The notes under the pieces are model-generated. The model did no database searches. It had not been told where the DNA came from and saw only the letters and a program-made list of their open reading frames with translations. A stretch of 64,000 bases of DNA from Apiospora phragmitis. Taxonomy: Eukaryota > Ascomycota > Sordariomycetes > Amphisphaeriales > Apiosporaceae. Shown in pieces: positions 47,152-59,576 of the stretch. The first letter of the stretch is position 1; every line of letters begins with the position of its first letter. The translations under genes and the position numbers were made by a program. The stretch is from NCBI GenBank assembly GCA_038363925.1, contig JAQQWL010000011.1, positions 4,526,001-4,590,000 on the forward strand, read 5' to 3'.

Positions 47152-49841
47152 ATGGATAGTTCGACTCTGTCTCCCTACCAGTCCTCCTCTTCTGTCTCCC
47201 GGAGACCACGCCTAGTTTCTCAGTGGGTATCGGAATTTCTGTTTGGCTTGCTATGCATAATGTCTTTGAGGTATTTGATGTTCACCCTCGCTATACCAGG
47301 CCTGGCACAGGATGCAGTGGCAAGGTCTGTAGGGCAAGCTGAGCATAGCACCAATACTGGCTATGACTTCGTTGATCCCCTCATTGGCACTCACAATGGA
47401 GGTACTATCTCTGTATTGTCCAACCCGTGTGACTGAGCTCACATCTCTCAGGGCATGTGTTCGCGGGTGCTTCTTTGCCTTTCGGTAAGTACCCGGTCCA
47501 AGCCTAACTTGCAGGTCAAAATAAGCCCATGCACAGACTGATACTTAGACTTGGGTGCATCTTAGGAATGGCGAAAGCAGTAGCCGATTCGACAGAGGAC
47601 AACCAAGGGGGTTATGCCTCAAACGACAGCCCTATTTCTGGTTTCTCGCACATGCATGATAGTGGAACTGGAGGAGCAAGTTCTCTGCAAGTCCCCAATC
47701 ACTTAGTCGTAGTGGCTACGACTAACCTGATTGCAGGGCAAATTTCCCCATCTTTCCTTACCCTGGTTGCGAAGGCGATGCTGTAAACGGTTGCAGGCTA
47801 CCCAAGGCTTTACGAGCAGTACAGGTTGTCGAGGGAGTGTCTCTGCCCGGCCAGGCTATTTCACGATAGACCTTATATCCGGAATCAGGGGCGAGATCAC
47901 AGCATCTAATCATACTGCCCTCTACCAGTTTACCTTCATTGGGAACGCCACGGGAAATGCAACGACTAAAGGGGCACCGCTCAGTCCACTCCTCATCGTT
48001 GACTTGACTGATTTGCCCGACACCCGAAGCAATGGATCCGCGTCCGTCGATCCGCAGACTGGACGTATGACTGGAACCGGGACCTTTGATCCGAGTTTCG
48101 GCTTAGGGACTTATACTCTACACTACTGCGTGGACTCCAAGGCTAACTCCACAATCCGCGATACTGGCGTTTTCGTCAACAACAGGGCAGGCAGCGAGCC
48201 GAAGAATATCACCATGCAAAAGGACAACAACCGCACGCCACTGCCAGCCGGAACGTATACATGGTTTGGAGAGTCGGCACCTGGGGCCCAGATCACGGTT
48301 CGCGTTGGCGTCTCCTTTATGAGCACCCAGCAAGCCTGCGAGAATGCTGAGAAGGAAATACCTAACTTCGACTTCGAAGCCACTCTGGAAGCGGCTGAAA
48401 AGGCTTGGAAAGACAAGCTTTCTGTGATCAGCGTGGATCCGTCAGGCACTGACAACTCTTATCAAACCATATTTTGGAGCGGTGTATACAGAGCTATGCT
48501 GAGCCCGCAGGACTACACGGGCGAGAACCCGCTCTGGGAGAGCGATGAGCCTTACTACGACTCCTATTATTGTATATGGGACAGCTTCCGGAGCATTCAC
48601 CCTTTCATTGCATTGATCGATCCTTATTCGCAGACGTTGATGATTCGTTCGCTTATTGACATTTATAGACATGAAGGATTCTTGCCAGATTGCAGAATGT
48701 CTTTGACAAAGGGGTTTACGCAAGGAGGCTCTAACGCGGACATTGTGTTGACTGATTCATTTCTGAAGAACATCAGTCAAGGGATTAACTGGGATGTCGG
48801 CTACGAAGCGTTGGTAAAAGACGCAGAGGTTGAGCCGGCAGTATGGGACCTAGAGGGTCGTGGCGGACTCAAAAGCTGGAAGGAGCTCGGCTATATACCC
48901 GCCGACGATTTTGATGCTGATGGGAACGGTCTCTTCACTCGGAGTCTCTCGCGAACAGTTGAATACGCCTACGATGACTTTTGCATCGCCGAGGTTGCGC
49001 AGGCGTTAGGAAAGCAGGCAGACTACGAGAAGTATTTGGAACGGTCGGGCAACTGGTACAATCTTTGGAATCAGCAGCAAACCTCAGCCATCAACGGTAC
49101 CGATACAGGCTTTAAGGGATTCCTGCAGCCACGGTACTTGAACCAAAGCTGGGCGTTTCAAGACCCTGCTTTCTGCTCGCCTTTGATGAACTTCACCTCG
49201 TGTTACCTCAACCAAGACGGCGGAGAGACATACGAAGGGAGCGCGTGGATGTATACGTTCTTTGCTCCCCATAACATGGCGAAGCTGGTCATGACGCTCG
49301 GCGGCCCCGACGCCTTTGTGCGTCGGCCAGATGACTTACACGAGAGCGGGCTCCTGTACATCGGCGACGAGCAGGCATTCCTCCCTGTGTACCAGTACCA
49401 CTATGCGGGCCGGCCGGGCAAGTCCGCCGAGCGGGTGCACTTCTACGTCCCCAGCCAGTTCAACACTACGCCAGCGGGCATACCGGGTAACGACGACTCG
49501 GGTGCCATGGGCTCGTTCGTGGCGCTGTCCATGCTGGGTGTTTTCCCCAACCCGGGCCAGGACATCTACTTCATCACGCCCCCTTTTTCGCCTCGGTCTC
49601 CATCACCAACCCGACGACCGGCAAAACGGCCACGATCAAGAACGTTAACTTTGATCCTGGGTATGTGAATATATACGTTCAGAGTGCCACGTTGAACGGT
49701 GAGGTATACACGAAGAACTACCTGACGCACAGCTTCTTCCTGGAAGGCGGTACTTTGGAGCTTACGCTGGATGCGAAAGAGAGTACCACATGGGGTACGG
49801 GTGAGAGTGACATACCACCAAGCTACGGGTCACTAGAGTAG
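47152..49841 (+). CDS. GH92 alpha-mannosidase, two frameshifts
   Basis: Calcium-dependent exo-alpha-mannosidase family, usually secreted. Exons are 47,152-47,401, 47,452-47,484, 47,566-47,686 and 47,737-49,841. The last intron has a GC donor (GCAAGT), which best restores SSLANFPIFPYPGC. Motifs include YDFVDPLIGTHNGG, HVFAGASLPFGMAKAVADS, GFSHMHDSGTGG, WDSFRSIHPF, ADIVLTDSFLK, EGSAWMYTFFAPHNM and GNDDSGAMGSFVALSMLGVF. A start at 47,260 (MSLRYLMFTLAIPGLAQ) would give a classical signal peptide, while the upstream ATG adds 36 polar residues. Two single-base losses are needed to read through, at GGG 47,833-47,835 and in CCCCCTTTTT 49,579-49,588. With both, about 836 residues. It may be assembly error or a decaying gene. 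Confidence 0.87.
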
Positions 49842-52800
49842 TATCGTAATAGGCATGGATGATAGTAGCTCAATGGCTGTTGGCCTACCCCTTTCTGGGT
49901 CTGAAGTGGTAGAGGAGGCCACAATAACTTCCCACTCATCAACAAAGCATCTATCCAATCTTCAGGGTATATCCCAATACTTAAGTGAAATACAACAACT
50001 ATCCCAAACGAGCTCGCTCTTCTCGCGTGGGGCTCTGCACCTGGAGAACGCAATTTTATTTCCTAGAGATATATGTATCACTGTGCGACAGGGCCAACTG
50101 AAGATGAAAAGAAAAAAACTTTGTATCATGATTTGCTGGATAATCCCCAGGATGCTTCTTATCCTTGCAAGCTCCAGGTTAGTAAAAGTACGATTACAGT
50201 AAAGTCTAATTGCCGACTATATCAAACTGAGCAGGGACAGGGCATTGGACATTTTGAATGTGTTTGCATGCCCTGTACTCCGTATTTGCTAGCTAGCCAA
50301 CTGCACTCGCGTGAAGCGGTCACTTCTGACCCCGGTCTACCTTGCACTTCCCGGTAGACGACGGTCGCAAAGTCGCAAGGCTTGACAGCGTCTTCTATGG
50401 GGAAGATGCTTGCTCGGTGGGAACCTGCCGCATTGAGTAAGTATACAGAAGAAAAAAGTGGTACGCCCTAGCCTGAAGGACCTTCGCCGTCTGTACTGTA
50501 GCACCAATGCCGTCATTCTCGTGAGTCGTGGAATACCCCGCCACCACCGGGGGGGGGGGATGTTATACAATAGCTTTCGGAGGCAAATGCGTTACGGCCC
50601 CCCGAAACCGGGCGGAGATCGATCTTGGATGGTGGCCAGTCAGATTCACGCCCCCCGTCAAACAGGATGTCGCTTTGGAGGTTAGTTCACATTTGGGTTG
50701 GAAAAGTAATGTGCGTCTGCTGTCTTGACACTGGCGCTACCTGCATCTTGATCCGTGTCTCGGCTGGTCGAAATAGATTTGCATACTCTGTGGTTGTGTT
50801 GAGTTGACGTAGTATGTAGTCGAGCAGCAAATTGATACGACATAATTTTTTATGGATTTCCTTCCTACTATGTACAGCTGCTGCTAAATGCATCAGTGAA
50901 GTAATAAGCCGCCGTAGATGAAAACTTAAGGTATATGAGGTAGTTTGGTGGTATGTCAGGATGTTGAATAAGAATTAAGATTGACCTGGTTTGATTGAAA
51001 AGCGACCCAGCGACCTACTTTTCCGATCTTCCGTCTGGAATCGGAAGCGGGGCAAGCGATTTGGATAATGGCCGTTCAAGGCCAGTCAAAAGCAGGAAAC
51101 TATCCAATCCTGGTTGCCATACCGGCCACGAGTGGTTCTTCGTGAGACATGCGGCTGGAACGGCTACACATATAGGTCCTAACCTACATGCGTACTTATG
51201 TAGGACATGCGCTGGCTTATTAGAAGATGTCCTGGGCTTCTGCGTCAAGTCTCACAAAGACGGCTTAGGGGGTGCCGAACGGCCGAAGCTGCCCAGGAAA
51301 CCGCAGGATTGTCTTCTGATCTACAGCCGGTCATTGTACGCGCCGTACTAGCACCCTTGTCTACATGTAAATCTCGGAGCAGACGCCACGTAATCGTTGG
51401 TGACATCTTGTCCCTAGAAATGTTGAAGAAATGAAAGCTTTACCGCACCCAAGGCTTCCAAGATGCCGGTTATCCAGTGGGGATGGTGAAGGATGGATGT
51501 CTGTCTCCTGTTCCGCCCCGTAGGTACGGCGGGCTTGCAGGCTGGCAGGCTTGCGGGCTGGCAGGTTCACTCCCCCAACATGTGTCCCTGAACGCAAACC
51601 AGCAGTGGGATTGATTGGCGTTTGGCACTGACCCGAAGCAAATATCTGTATGCACCTCCTGGATGCATCATCCATCTCGTCCGAAGATCATCTAGGTACA
51701 ATTGCGCGTCAGCCGGCCAAGGCAGTTAGTTTGTACATGATATGCGCACACAAAGCCAGTCAGCCAGTCAGCCAGGTCACCTCGTCACGCTAAGGCAACC
51801 TCGAACATGGGAGTTTTCCCATCCTGTGAGACGGGACGAAGATCGATCGTGTACATAATGGCTGTCCATTCCAGCCAGCCTCCTTCGACTTTCTAATAAG
51901 CCTGCCCGATTTTTTTATTGACTGAGCGAATTGCTTCATAAACGCCCTCATTACTGTATTCCGCCGTCCGCCAACCCCACTTGCATTTTATTAGTCACTT
52001 TTAAACTTACTGAGACTATCTCCAGTCTGTCCAGTGACTTCCGGCTCCATTATCACTGGCATCCTACACAGCCTACCCGAGAGCACCTACCAGCCTACCA
52101 GAAGCCTACGTATGTAGTCAAGCCAAGAGACGTTGATCGCCTCGCCTCGCCTGCTCGCTTGATTATACCTTACCTGCTCAACCTTCCGAGCTTTACCTGT
52201 TTCTTTTCTCTCTGCCTACGAACATACCTACCTTAAGTACAGACATACTGCACACTACCTTCTCAAGCGCGCGGTTGCTCGTGCCAAGCAGATCAAACGA
52301 CGGTTGATAACCCCCGGTTTCTTTTCTCCAAAGGGACCCTTGCGAAAGAAGGCCTTACTATCCAGGATCCTCTTAGTATCCGTACCAGGTGAGCAAGGGC
52401 TTCATTTCTTTCTACCTCTTACCCATCGTTACACTCGCCGCAATCCCGAAGAAGACAAGAGGCAGTACCTCACTCAAAGCCCACACACTTGCTTTAATTG
52501 GTCAACTCCTTTTGTGTCGAGGACTTCATCAACGATAGACCCCATGGCGTCCTCATTCCGCAGGTGCTTTATTAGGACATTTCCCCTGGGGAACCCCTTC
52601 CTGAGTCGTGACCGAGTCTGAACTTGGGTTCGTCTTATTTTACATTCAACTCCCGCCATCGCCTGTTTCCTTACACGTCGCACCACTGCGCTTCCGAAGT
52701 AGAGCATAAAACTTTCTCGTTGCTCCGGGCTTTTGCTCTCTTGAGGGCGTCTTGGATTTGGATGACCACCAGCCTCAATCTTTTCTTCGTACATCTTCTT

Positions 52801-53078
52801 CTCTGCCTGTCCTTTTCAGACAGACGACTATATTCTCCGGGTTTCCTTTGTCCCTCTGGCAACTTGAAGGGCGTCGAAACAGGGACTGCCCCATTCATAC
52901 ACAGCCGCGAAACCTGTATCGCGAGCTTCCATATAAAAATAGCCTGTTCCCACTTCTTACGTTTCGACTCTGCCTATTTCTTCCAATGCCGCTCCCGCGT
53001 CCTCTACGGCCACCTTTCGCCATCATACTTGAACGCTTCAGAGCTGACCGATCCGAGAACCCCGATATCGTAGTGACA
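49842..53078. other. Long gene-free stretch
   Basis: 3.2 kb with no convincing coding frame. It holds two short tandem arrays, GCTTGCAGGCTGGCAG-type units at about 51,533-51,567 and CAGCCAGT units at about 51,751-51,776, plus a run of nine or ten G near 50,550. The part from about 51,900 on, rich in CT and CCTACC, looks like the promoter and long leader of the next gene. Possible splice donors there (for example CCAGGTGAGC at about 52,386) suggest a spliced 5' UTR. Confidence 0.45.
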
Positions 53079-53549
53079 ATGTCGTCCGCATCTACCATCA
53101 GCAGCAGCACCCGGCCCATGAGCCGGGACCTTCATGACACTGGCTTCCCGGAGTCCTTTGCGGCTCGCACGACATCCCTGCGGCATCCAGATGCTAACAC
53201 GTCTCCCGGCGCATGCATATCCGCCGAAGACATCGACCCCGCGAAGACTCTACACCGCTCACGGAGATCGCTGCTACGGAAACACAGGCGAACCATTAGT
53301 CACGGTGTCATCACAGCCGAAGCCGCAGCGGAATATCAGAACGATAGCGCTGTCGACGTCAATGAGAGTAAAGACATGCTTGTGTACGACGACAGCCTCA
53401 GGCCACTCTCCAAGGACAGTAGCGTGAGCGTCGACCGGGTGGATAGTCGGTCGGTGAAAGGCGCTTCTCCACCGAGCTCGCCAGCCCAGTCCTCACGTCG
53501 CAGGAGTATGTTTCAGAAATGGCGTAGCCACAAACTTGAACGGCGTTAG
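53079..53549 (+). CDS. Uncharacterised small Ser/Arg-rich protein
   Basis: Open frame of 156 residues from an ATG in a good fungal context (GACAATGTCGTC). The frame is open further upstream, but that part has poor coding character. The product is Ser-rich with a basic patch, RSRRSLLRKHRRTISHG, near residues 64-80 and a basic C-terminus, RRRSMFQKWRSHKLERR, with no membrane segment or known domain. A long pyrimidine-rich leader precedes it. I do not recognise the family. It is probably intrinsically disordered. Confidence 0.5.
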   Translation: MSSASTISSSTRPMSRDLHDTGFPESFAARTTSLRHPDANTSPGACISAEDIDPAKTLHRSRRSLLRKHRRTISHGVITAEAAAEYQNDSAVDVNESKDMLVYDDSLRPLSKDSSVSVDRVDSRSVKGASPPSSPAQSSRRRSMFQKWRSHKLERR

Positions 53550-56500
53550 CCGTGACGACATTGGATTTTTTTTTAGGAATCAACCAGGGCAGCGTGCATC
53601 GAACTCGATGAACCCGGGCAACCTTTTCATGGTATATGGTTGTGGGATCCGGATCTAGAGGGACATCCTTCTACACTCGAGCATAGAAAAACAAAACAAA
53701 AAACCATCGAGGTCGTTTCAGCGAGGAGTTATCATGGGAAAATCAGCATTGGGCGGGTTATTGGCGGACGCAAATTGACGATATTCATGACCAGACACTT
53801 GGGTTCTCATCACTCCCCTCGCCTACATCTTGCTGGTTGAGGTGTTGCGATGAAATCATTACTATTAATACATTCGTTTGTCTCACAGCTTGACAGTTGA
53901 GTTGAGCTGCAGCGGACTCAGCGAGAAAGGAGCTCTTTAGGGTGAGTACATCAACTTCTAGAATATCACTATATTACCACACACAATCATATTTTCTTGG
54001 TAGTAATACTACATGGTCCTCACTCCCAGAAGGACTGTCTTCTGCTTGGATGCTCACGATTCATTACTGTCCAATGAATTTCCCCAAGTCCCCTATTGAA
54101 ACCATGGAGAATAGTGCTGAAGCTAAGGTGCCGATCAACCGGCAATAGGGATCCATCGTAAAAGCTTGGCGCCCATCGTAATGTTCTAGACCTGGCACAA
54201 AGCTGTAAAGCTGGTCCCACCTTTTATTACTCGCCCTGCTTGGGTGCCGAGATGCCGGTACCATTGAATATGGCGGCCAGACAGTAGCTCCATTGTGAGA
54301 CAAGATAAGGGTAGGTAACGCTGTTTTCGGCCATCGTCTGTGGATTTCTATATTACTTGTAGAAGCCAATTGACCGACCTCTCTGCTCTACGTATCGTAT
54401 GTACGAACTTGCAGTAGGTATGGAGCCAAGCGCATGTCGCAGCCGCGGGGTCCGGGCTGGTCAGCCCCGGGTGTTGCCATCATCTGCATGCTCGCTCTAT
54501 GTCGCCGAACTAGTATGTACATAGTAAGGAGGCCGACGTTCACACGTGGTCATGTGGTGGACAAGTCATCAAATCTGGCCGCGTAGGTAGTATAGGCGAA
54601 GCACATTGTCAGCAGCACATTCGTATGCATTTCGCATTCGCATGGGAACTATCGCCAGCCCCAAGCAACGCGCAATGATCTTGAGACGAACGACAGGTGC
54701 TGAGTGCGGTGTAGATTAGTGGCGGAACCACCGAGCTGGGTGACCATTTCGTGAAGGCTGATATTCGGGCTGTGAGCTGCAGGCACTGGAGTGAGTCAAC
54801 TGCGGCTTGTGATTTGGTGATTGAACACCAACGTGTTCCTGACTAGGAGGAGAGGGAAGCGCAACATCCCGTTACAAATTACGTGTAGATTGCTTTGTTT
54901 GGTTGGGGATGAAATCTCTGATGAGGTCGTGAGCCACTGCCATAGGGTGAAGGCAGACAGGGACAGGCGAATCTATACGTAATCTCTTTATTGGTCGCTG
55001 GCTGTGCAAGGGTATTCTGATCATGTTGAGATGCGGCGGTACGATTGGGGGAACACAAATCATCACAAAATCCGGGGGAGGACGTGGTGGCTGTGTGGCT
55101 GTGTGGCTGTGTGGCTGTGTGGCTGTGATACAGTAGTGTCGTCGTAGAAGAGGCTCAGCCCTTTAGGTTGCGCGCCCCGAAGAGTGGCAACAGCTCTCGT
55201 TCGTCGTTGACATAATGCGTACGAGGCAAGCTGGCAACGCCCCTTGCGGCTCAGTTACCTCAACTGGTCTCGGTTGTGTGGTTCGAACAGAACCTGTCTT
55301 GAGTGGCCCCCCTCCAGCCCTCCTGCGTGCCGCGTAACCGTACAGCCTGTCACAGATAACTCAGATACGCGCCGATATAGACGTCAAAAAATTGTGAATG
55401 TGGACTGATCGCCGAGGTGCTTCGTAAGCTCTTCAGCTTGGCATTGTGGGCTGGCTCGCAAGGTCATTGTTCGACAATTGCCACACTAGCCACAGGTCCC
55501 ACACGAGAAGAACGCCACGATTTGATCATCGGATCCCCCAGGCAAACAGGGAAGTTTGTGACGGACGTTTTTCGATAGCTTACGGGGCACGAGAGGCACA
55601 GTGAGGCACAGCACGAACAAGCTCCAGCAAACCGTTGATCGAAGGAAAGGTTATTACTACGACATATCAGAAACCTGGTCTGCGACATGGCGATGGGGAG
55701 CGCATCGCATTCTGAATGCGATAAGGAACAGGCGCGGCTACATCATTCATCAAACGGTCACATTCGGGATTCGGCAGCCGTGTTGATCTGGCCAGTTCAG
55801 GTGCTCCATTTTCAGGGAAACACTGAGCAGACGGGCGGAAACATGGACAGCAGCCAGGTAACATGACATCTCACCTCCTGTGGCTGGGAGAATAACCATG
55901 CTAATTACTTTAGGAAAGCGGCAGATTAAACCAGGAGGAAAAAACCTGGAAGTGGAAATATCGCAAACGACTGCTTGGCTTGGGCAATGACGCACTTGCG
56001 TCCTATTCGGAGCTTGTTAGTGGGCGCGGATGCTGGGGTTATCCTATGAGGTAAGTAGGGTCAAAGTAGTGGTCACTAGCAGGCCGGAAATGCATCATTG
56101 TTGTTGACTTTGTGTTTCGCTCTGGCGGCTGCCCAAGGTACTTACGCTTTGCTGCGTGCTCTGCGTGCTCTGCAGGCCAGCAGCCCGGCCAGTCAAGTAC
56201 CACGTCCAGGATTCGATCGATGATTAGCACTCCTCCAGTCATCCCAACCCTTCCATTCTTCCTGCAAAGTGGGCACACTGGTCCCGGATGGTACTTACTT
56301 ACCTCTTTCTTGCCTGAAAGCGAAAGCAACAAGTAAATTGTCAGTGAGCAAGGAGCGCGCATCCCATCGCCTTAGGGACTGACTGCATCTGCATTGCGAC
56401 TGTTTCCGGTGACTCCGTCTGCTACTTAAGCTCTCTCTCGCCCACCTTGTTTCTTTCCTTCATCCACTTGATCTCACGCATCTATAAAATCTTAACACAT

Positions 56501-56584
56501 CATTCTCTCTACCGTCGAGACCAATTCTTCACAACTCAACCAAACCAACCAACCGACCAACATTCATACCAACCACTCGCCATC
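53550..56584. other. Long gene-free stretch
   Basis: 3 kb without a protein-like frame. An 8-bp tandem repeat (GTGTGGCT, about five copies) lies at 55,088-55,129. TGCGTGCTC is duplicated at about 56,154-56,171. The last 150 bp (CAACCAACCGACCAAC and similar) are a typical fungal leader for PMP3. Confidence 0.5.
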
Positions 56585-56842
56585 ATGCCTTTCACCGCCA
56601 GCGATATCTGCAAGATCATTCTTGCCATCTTCCTGCCTCCCGTCGGTGTCTTCCTGGAGCGCGGATGCGGTGCTGATTTCTTCATCAACATTCTGTTGAC
56701 CATCTTGGGTTACATCCCTGGTATTGTCCACGCTCTGTACGTTATAAGCCCATGATTCTGCAAGATGCTTGCGCGCCGCCTGTCTTGGAGCGTTGTTGCT
56801 GACCCTCTATCCACTTACAGGTACATCATTCTCAAGTATTAA
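56585..56842 (+). CDS. PMP3: Plasma membrane proteolipid 3 family protein
   Basis: Very small hydrophobic protein (57 residues) of the PMP3/Sna/UPF0057 family, which affects membrane potential and salt tolerance in yeast. Exons 56,585-56,736 and 56,821-56,842 (84-nt intron) join to end HALYIILKY. Hallmarks are CKIILAIFLPPVGVFLERGC and INILLTILGYIPGIVHALY, the two membrane segments of the family. The single exon read without splicing would end at a false stop after HALYVISP. Confidence 0.95.
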
Positions 56843-58167
56843 ACGAGACGCCTGCTTCGGCCACAGGAGGGTGATGGGGCTCTCAAGCTGTGCCTAATCC
56901 CCGAGCGCTTGCGGGACGTTTCCCCCAGCCCGACAGGCCGCCCATGTGACGGTGGAAACCAGCCAATGAGCAGGCCTCGGTGTTTCTCATGCACCAAGCT
57001 TACAGTACATATGGGATCCCCCAACCCCCCCCTGCCTTAATTACGAGACAGGCGTCTTTCGGAAGAGATCAATACCCAATTCTTAATCTTGCGCAAATCC
57101 TCGTCACTTTTATACCCACTCCACAGCTCGGCGGCGGCCGCATGTGGGGCCCATGAACCGCCAAGGTTCCTGGCTCTGCATGACGTCTGTCGTTTAGCAC
57201 AATCACCACGTCACCGACACACTTAATACCACTTTGTTTTCTCTCCGTTAGTTCATTCGCCAATCGTGCGTCACAAACACCTATGCGACGTGCATAATGC
57301 GAAAAGGGAAGGAAAGGCAGAAGGCAAGGGAAAGGCTCTGGCGATTCGGAGCCATCCTGATGCGTCCTGGCATTTAGCCTTTTCTACTATGGAAAGGAAT
57401 TGATTGCCACTCTCGTTGGAGGAATAGACATATTCTGCATTTACTCGTCTCGGAATTTTGCGCGCATATGCCCTCGGACTTTGTTTTTGCTAGGAGAGAT
57501 GGTTTTCCGGACCTTGTACCATAGCCAGGCGAACCATTGCGAATCCATTCTTTGGCGCAAAGTAATGATGATGAAAGTCGATACCCCTTATGCCTCAGCC
57601 TTCTCCAACCTCGTGTGAATCTTCTCAAAGTCTTTTCCCCATCCTCATCTTGTTGTACCTCGGCTTTAACAGCCGAGAAAGTGGGGGATATTTGAATACG
57701 TGAAACCAACCGCTGCGCTTACCAGTGTTGCTTCGAGCGAAATGCTCCGGTGTTGTTTTTCTCGTCGTCCAGCGGTCGTCGACAGGTCATTCTTGCCATA
57801 ACAATTTGCATAATTTGCATACCTGAGTACAGCAGATGATGAGTTGAATCATATTGAACCTACATACGTCACAGTGAATGCGCTATGAAATGCAACCTCA
57901 GCGCATTAACTTTGTCAACTCTAGAAAATATGGACATGATCATCAATGAGCATTCATATACATGCAGTTACGTTCAACGGACCTGTTCATGTCATGATCT
58001 AACCCATCTGCAATGCAAAGATGCCAGTATAGTGTTACATTTGTACAACGGGGAGAGCCACTACCCCCCTTGGCTTGGTCCGTTCGCTATCATACAAGCG
58101 TAAAGCTTCTATCACGGCCTGTATCTCCCTTTTTATCGTCTAACAACAAGGCATATTATGCTATTTG
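56843..58167. other. Intergenic region PMP3/mS35
   Basis: 1.3 kb between convergent genes. No protein-like frame or repeat is evident. Confidence 0.5.
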
Positions 58168-59576
58168 TTACCTGGACGCTCGCGGTGATTTCTTGACGTT
58201 CAGGTGCTCGGGTATCCGCAGGCTCACCATGGCGGGCTCGGCGAAGAACTTGTCGACCCTCTCGTTCCCGTCGACCAACTGGCCGGCCTCCTCCTTCGCC
58301 TGGTCGAGAAGAAGCGACTTCTCCCTCGCTTCGTCCAGCTGCCGCGCGCGTTCTTCCGTCAGGCACCACTCCTTGGGGAACTTTGGCCGGACCTTAATCT
58401 GGTGATGCCTGGTATCCAAGGGGATATCTTCAAACATATCGGTTTTGTCCTAAATCATTCGTAGTTTGAAATTAGTAAAACTGTGCAACCTCGTCCACTA
58501 TAGTGTAATACCAATCCAATTTTCTTACCTTGGCTTGAGCGACGAGCTTTTCCACGAGATCTCCTAGATACCGCTTGTTCTGAGCCTGATGGTCAAACTG
58601 CTCGCAGCTCATCTTGGCGATGTCGGTTTCCGGGTTCCAGCGCGCGCCCAGGAGCTTCTTGAGCTTCAGCTGCTGGGCCTCGTTCAGGGGCAGATCGCGC
58701 GGCGAGAACTCGACCACCACCTTGCTTGCAGCCGGGTGCTCCTCGCCCATGTAGGTCGTGTACCGGAACCGCAGGCATTGCTCCGCAGTAGGAGGCTCGA
58801 ATTTTCGTGTAAGCTCTGTGGCCAGGAGGATGTGAAGTCAGCTTTTAAACTCAAGTTGGTAGCGGGTTCAAGGGGGCGGGGGTTACTGGGCAGCACTGAC
58901 TGGAGAGCAGAGGCATCTGCCACGCCGCAACACGGGCATATTCTCTATGCTCGCGGAACTCCTCGAGCTTTCCGTGGGCCGAGCTCACGATATCATCGTC
59001 GGCCGGCTCCTCGTCGTCAATGTCCTCGACCAACATATCTGGGTCCTCCTCGTCCTCTCCCCAGAATGTCTCCTTCTTCATCTTCTTGGGCACCTCGGTG
59101 GCCTCGGTCAAGGCAGTGTCCAATTCGTCGATCTCCTTCTCCAGTTCGTCGAAGACTGCCTTTTGTTCGGGCGTGAAGTCAGTCTGGTCCTCGTACGTCT
59201 GGAGCAGTTCGGCCTCGGCCTCCCGTTGCTCCTTGTTGGGCTTGTAGTATAGCGGGTTGCGCTTCCGCATCAGCCCTTGGATCTCGTTGGGCACCACATC
59301 GGTCTTCAGCGAGTTCCGGAGCTCGGCGGTGTTGACGACCGGTTCGTTCGACTGAGCGGCCGGGGCCTGCTCTACCGGGGCCTGCTCTGCCGGAGCCTTC
59401 TCTGCCGGAACGTTTTCTGGCTGGCTCTTGTCCTTGTCGTCAGCGCGCCGCGTCGGGGTAGTCGAAATAGCCCGTCTGGCGTAGATGGTTCGTGGAGGCG
59501 CAATGTTCCGATTAGCTGTGGGCTGTCTGCTGCAGGAGCGCAGACCGGCCCGCAACGACCGTACCGCAAAGGCCAT
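58168..59576 (-). CDS. RSM24: Mitochondrial small ribosomal subunit protein mS35 (Rsm24)
   Basis: Mitochondrion-specific protein of the small ribosomal subunit. Exons 59,576-58,901, 58,815-58,529 and 58,449-58,168 (introns of 85 and 79 nt) give 414 residues. The N-terminus MAFAVRSLRAGLRSCSRQ is a basic amphipathic presequence, followed by an Ala/Glu/Pro-rich linker. The mS35 core is clear: YTTYMGEEHPAASKVVVEF, WNPETDIAKMSCEQFDHQAQ, NKRYLGDLVEKLV and TDMFEDIPLDTRHHQIK. The splice at 58,901 (GTCAGT donor) rejoins the conserved AAWQMPLLSKLTRKFEPP. Confidence 0.94.

Noticed and set aside
47731..47786. Extra C in GH92 just after the third intron
   Set aside because: Using the GC donor at 47,687 gives the correct phase, so no indel is needed there.
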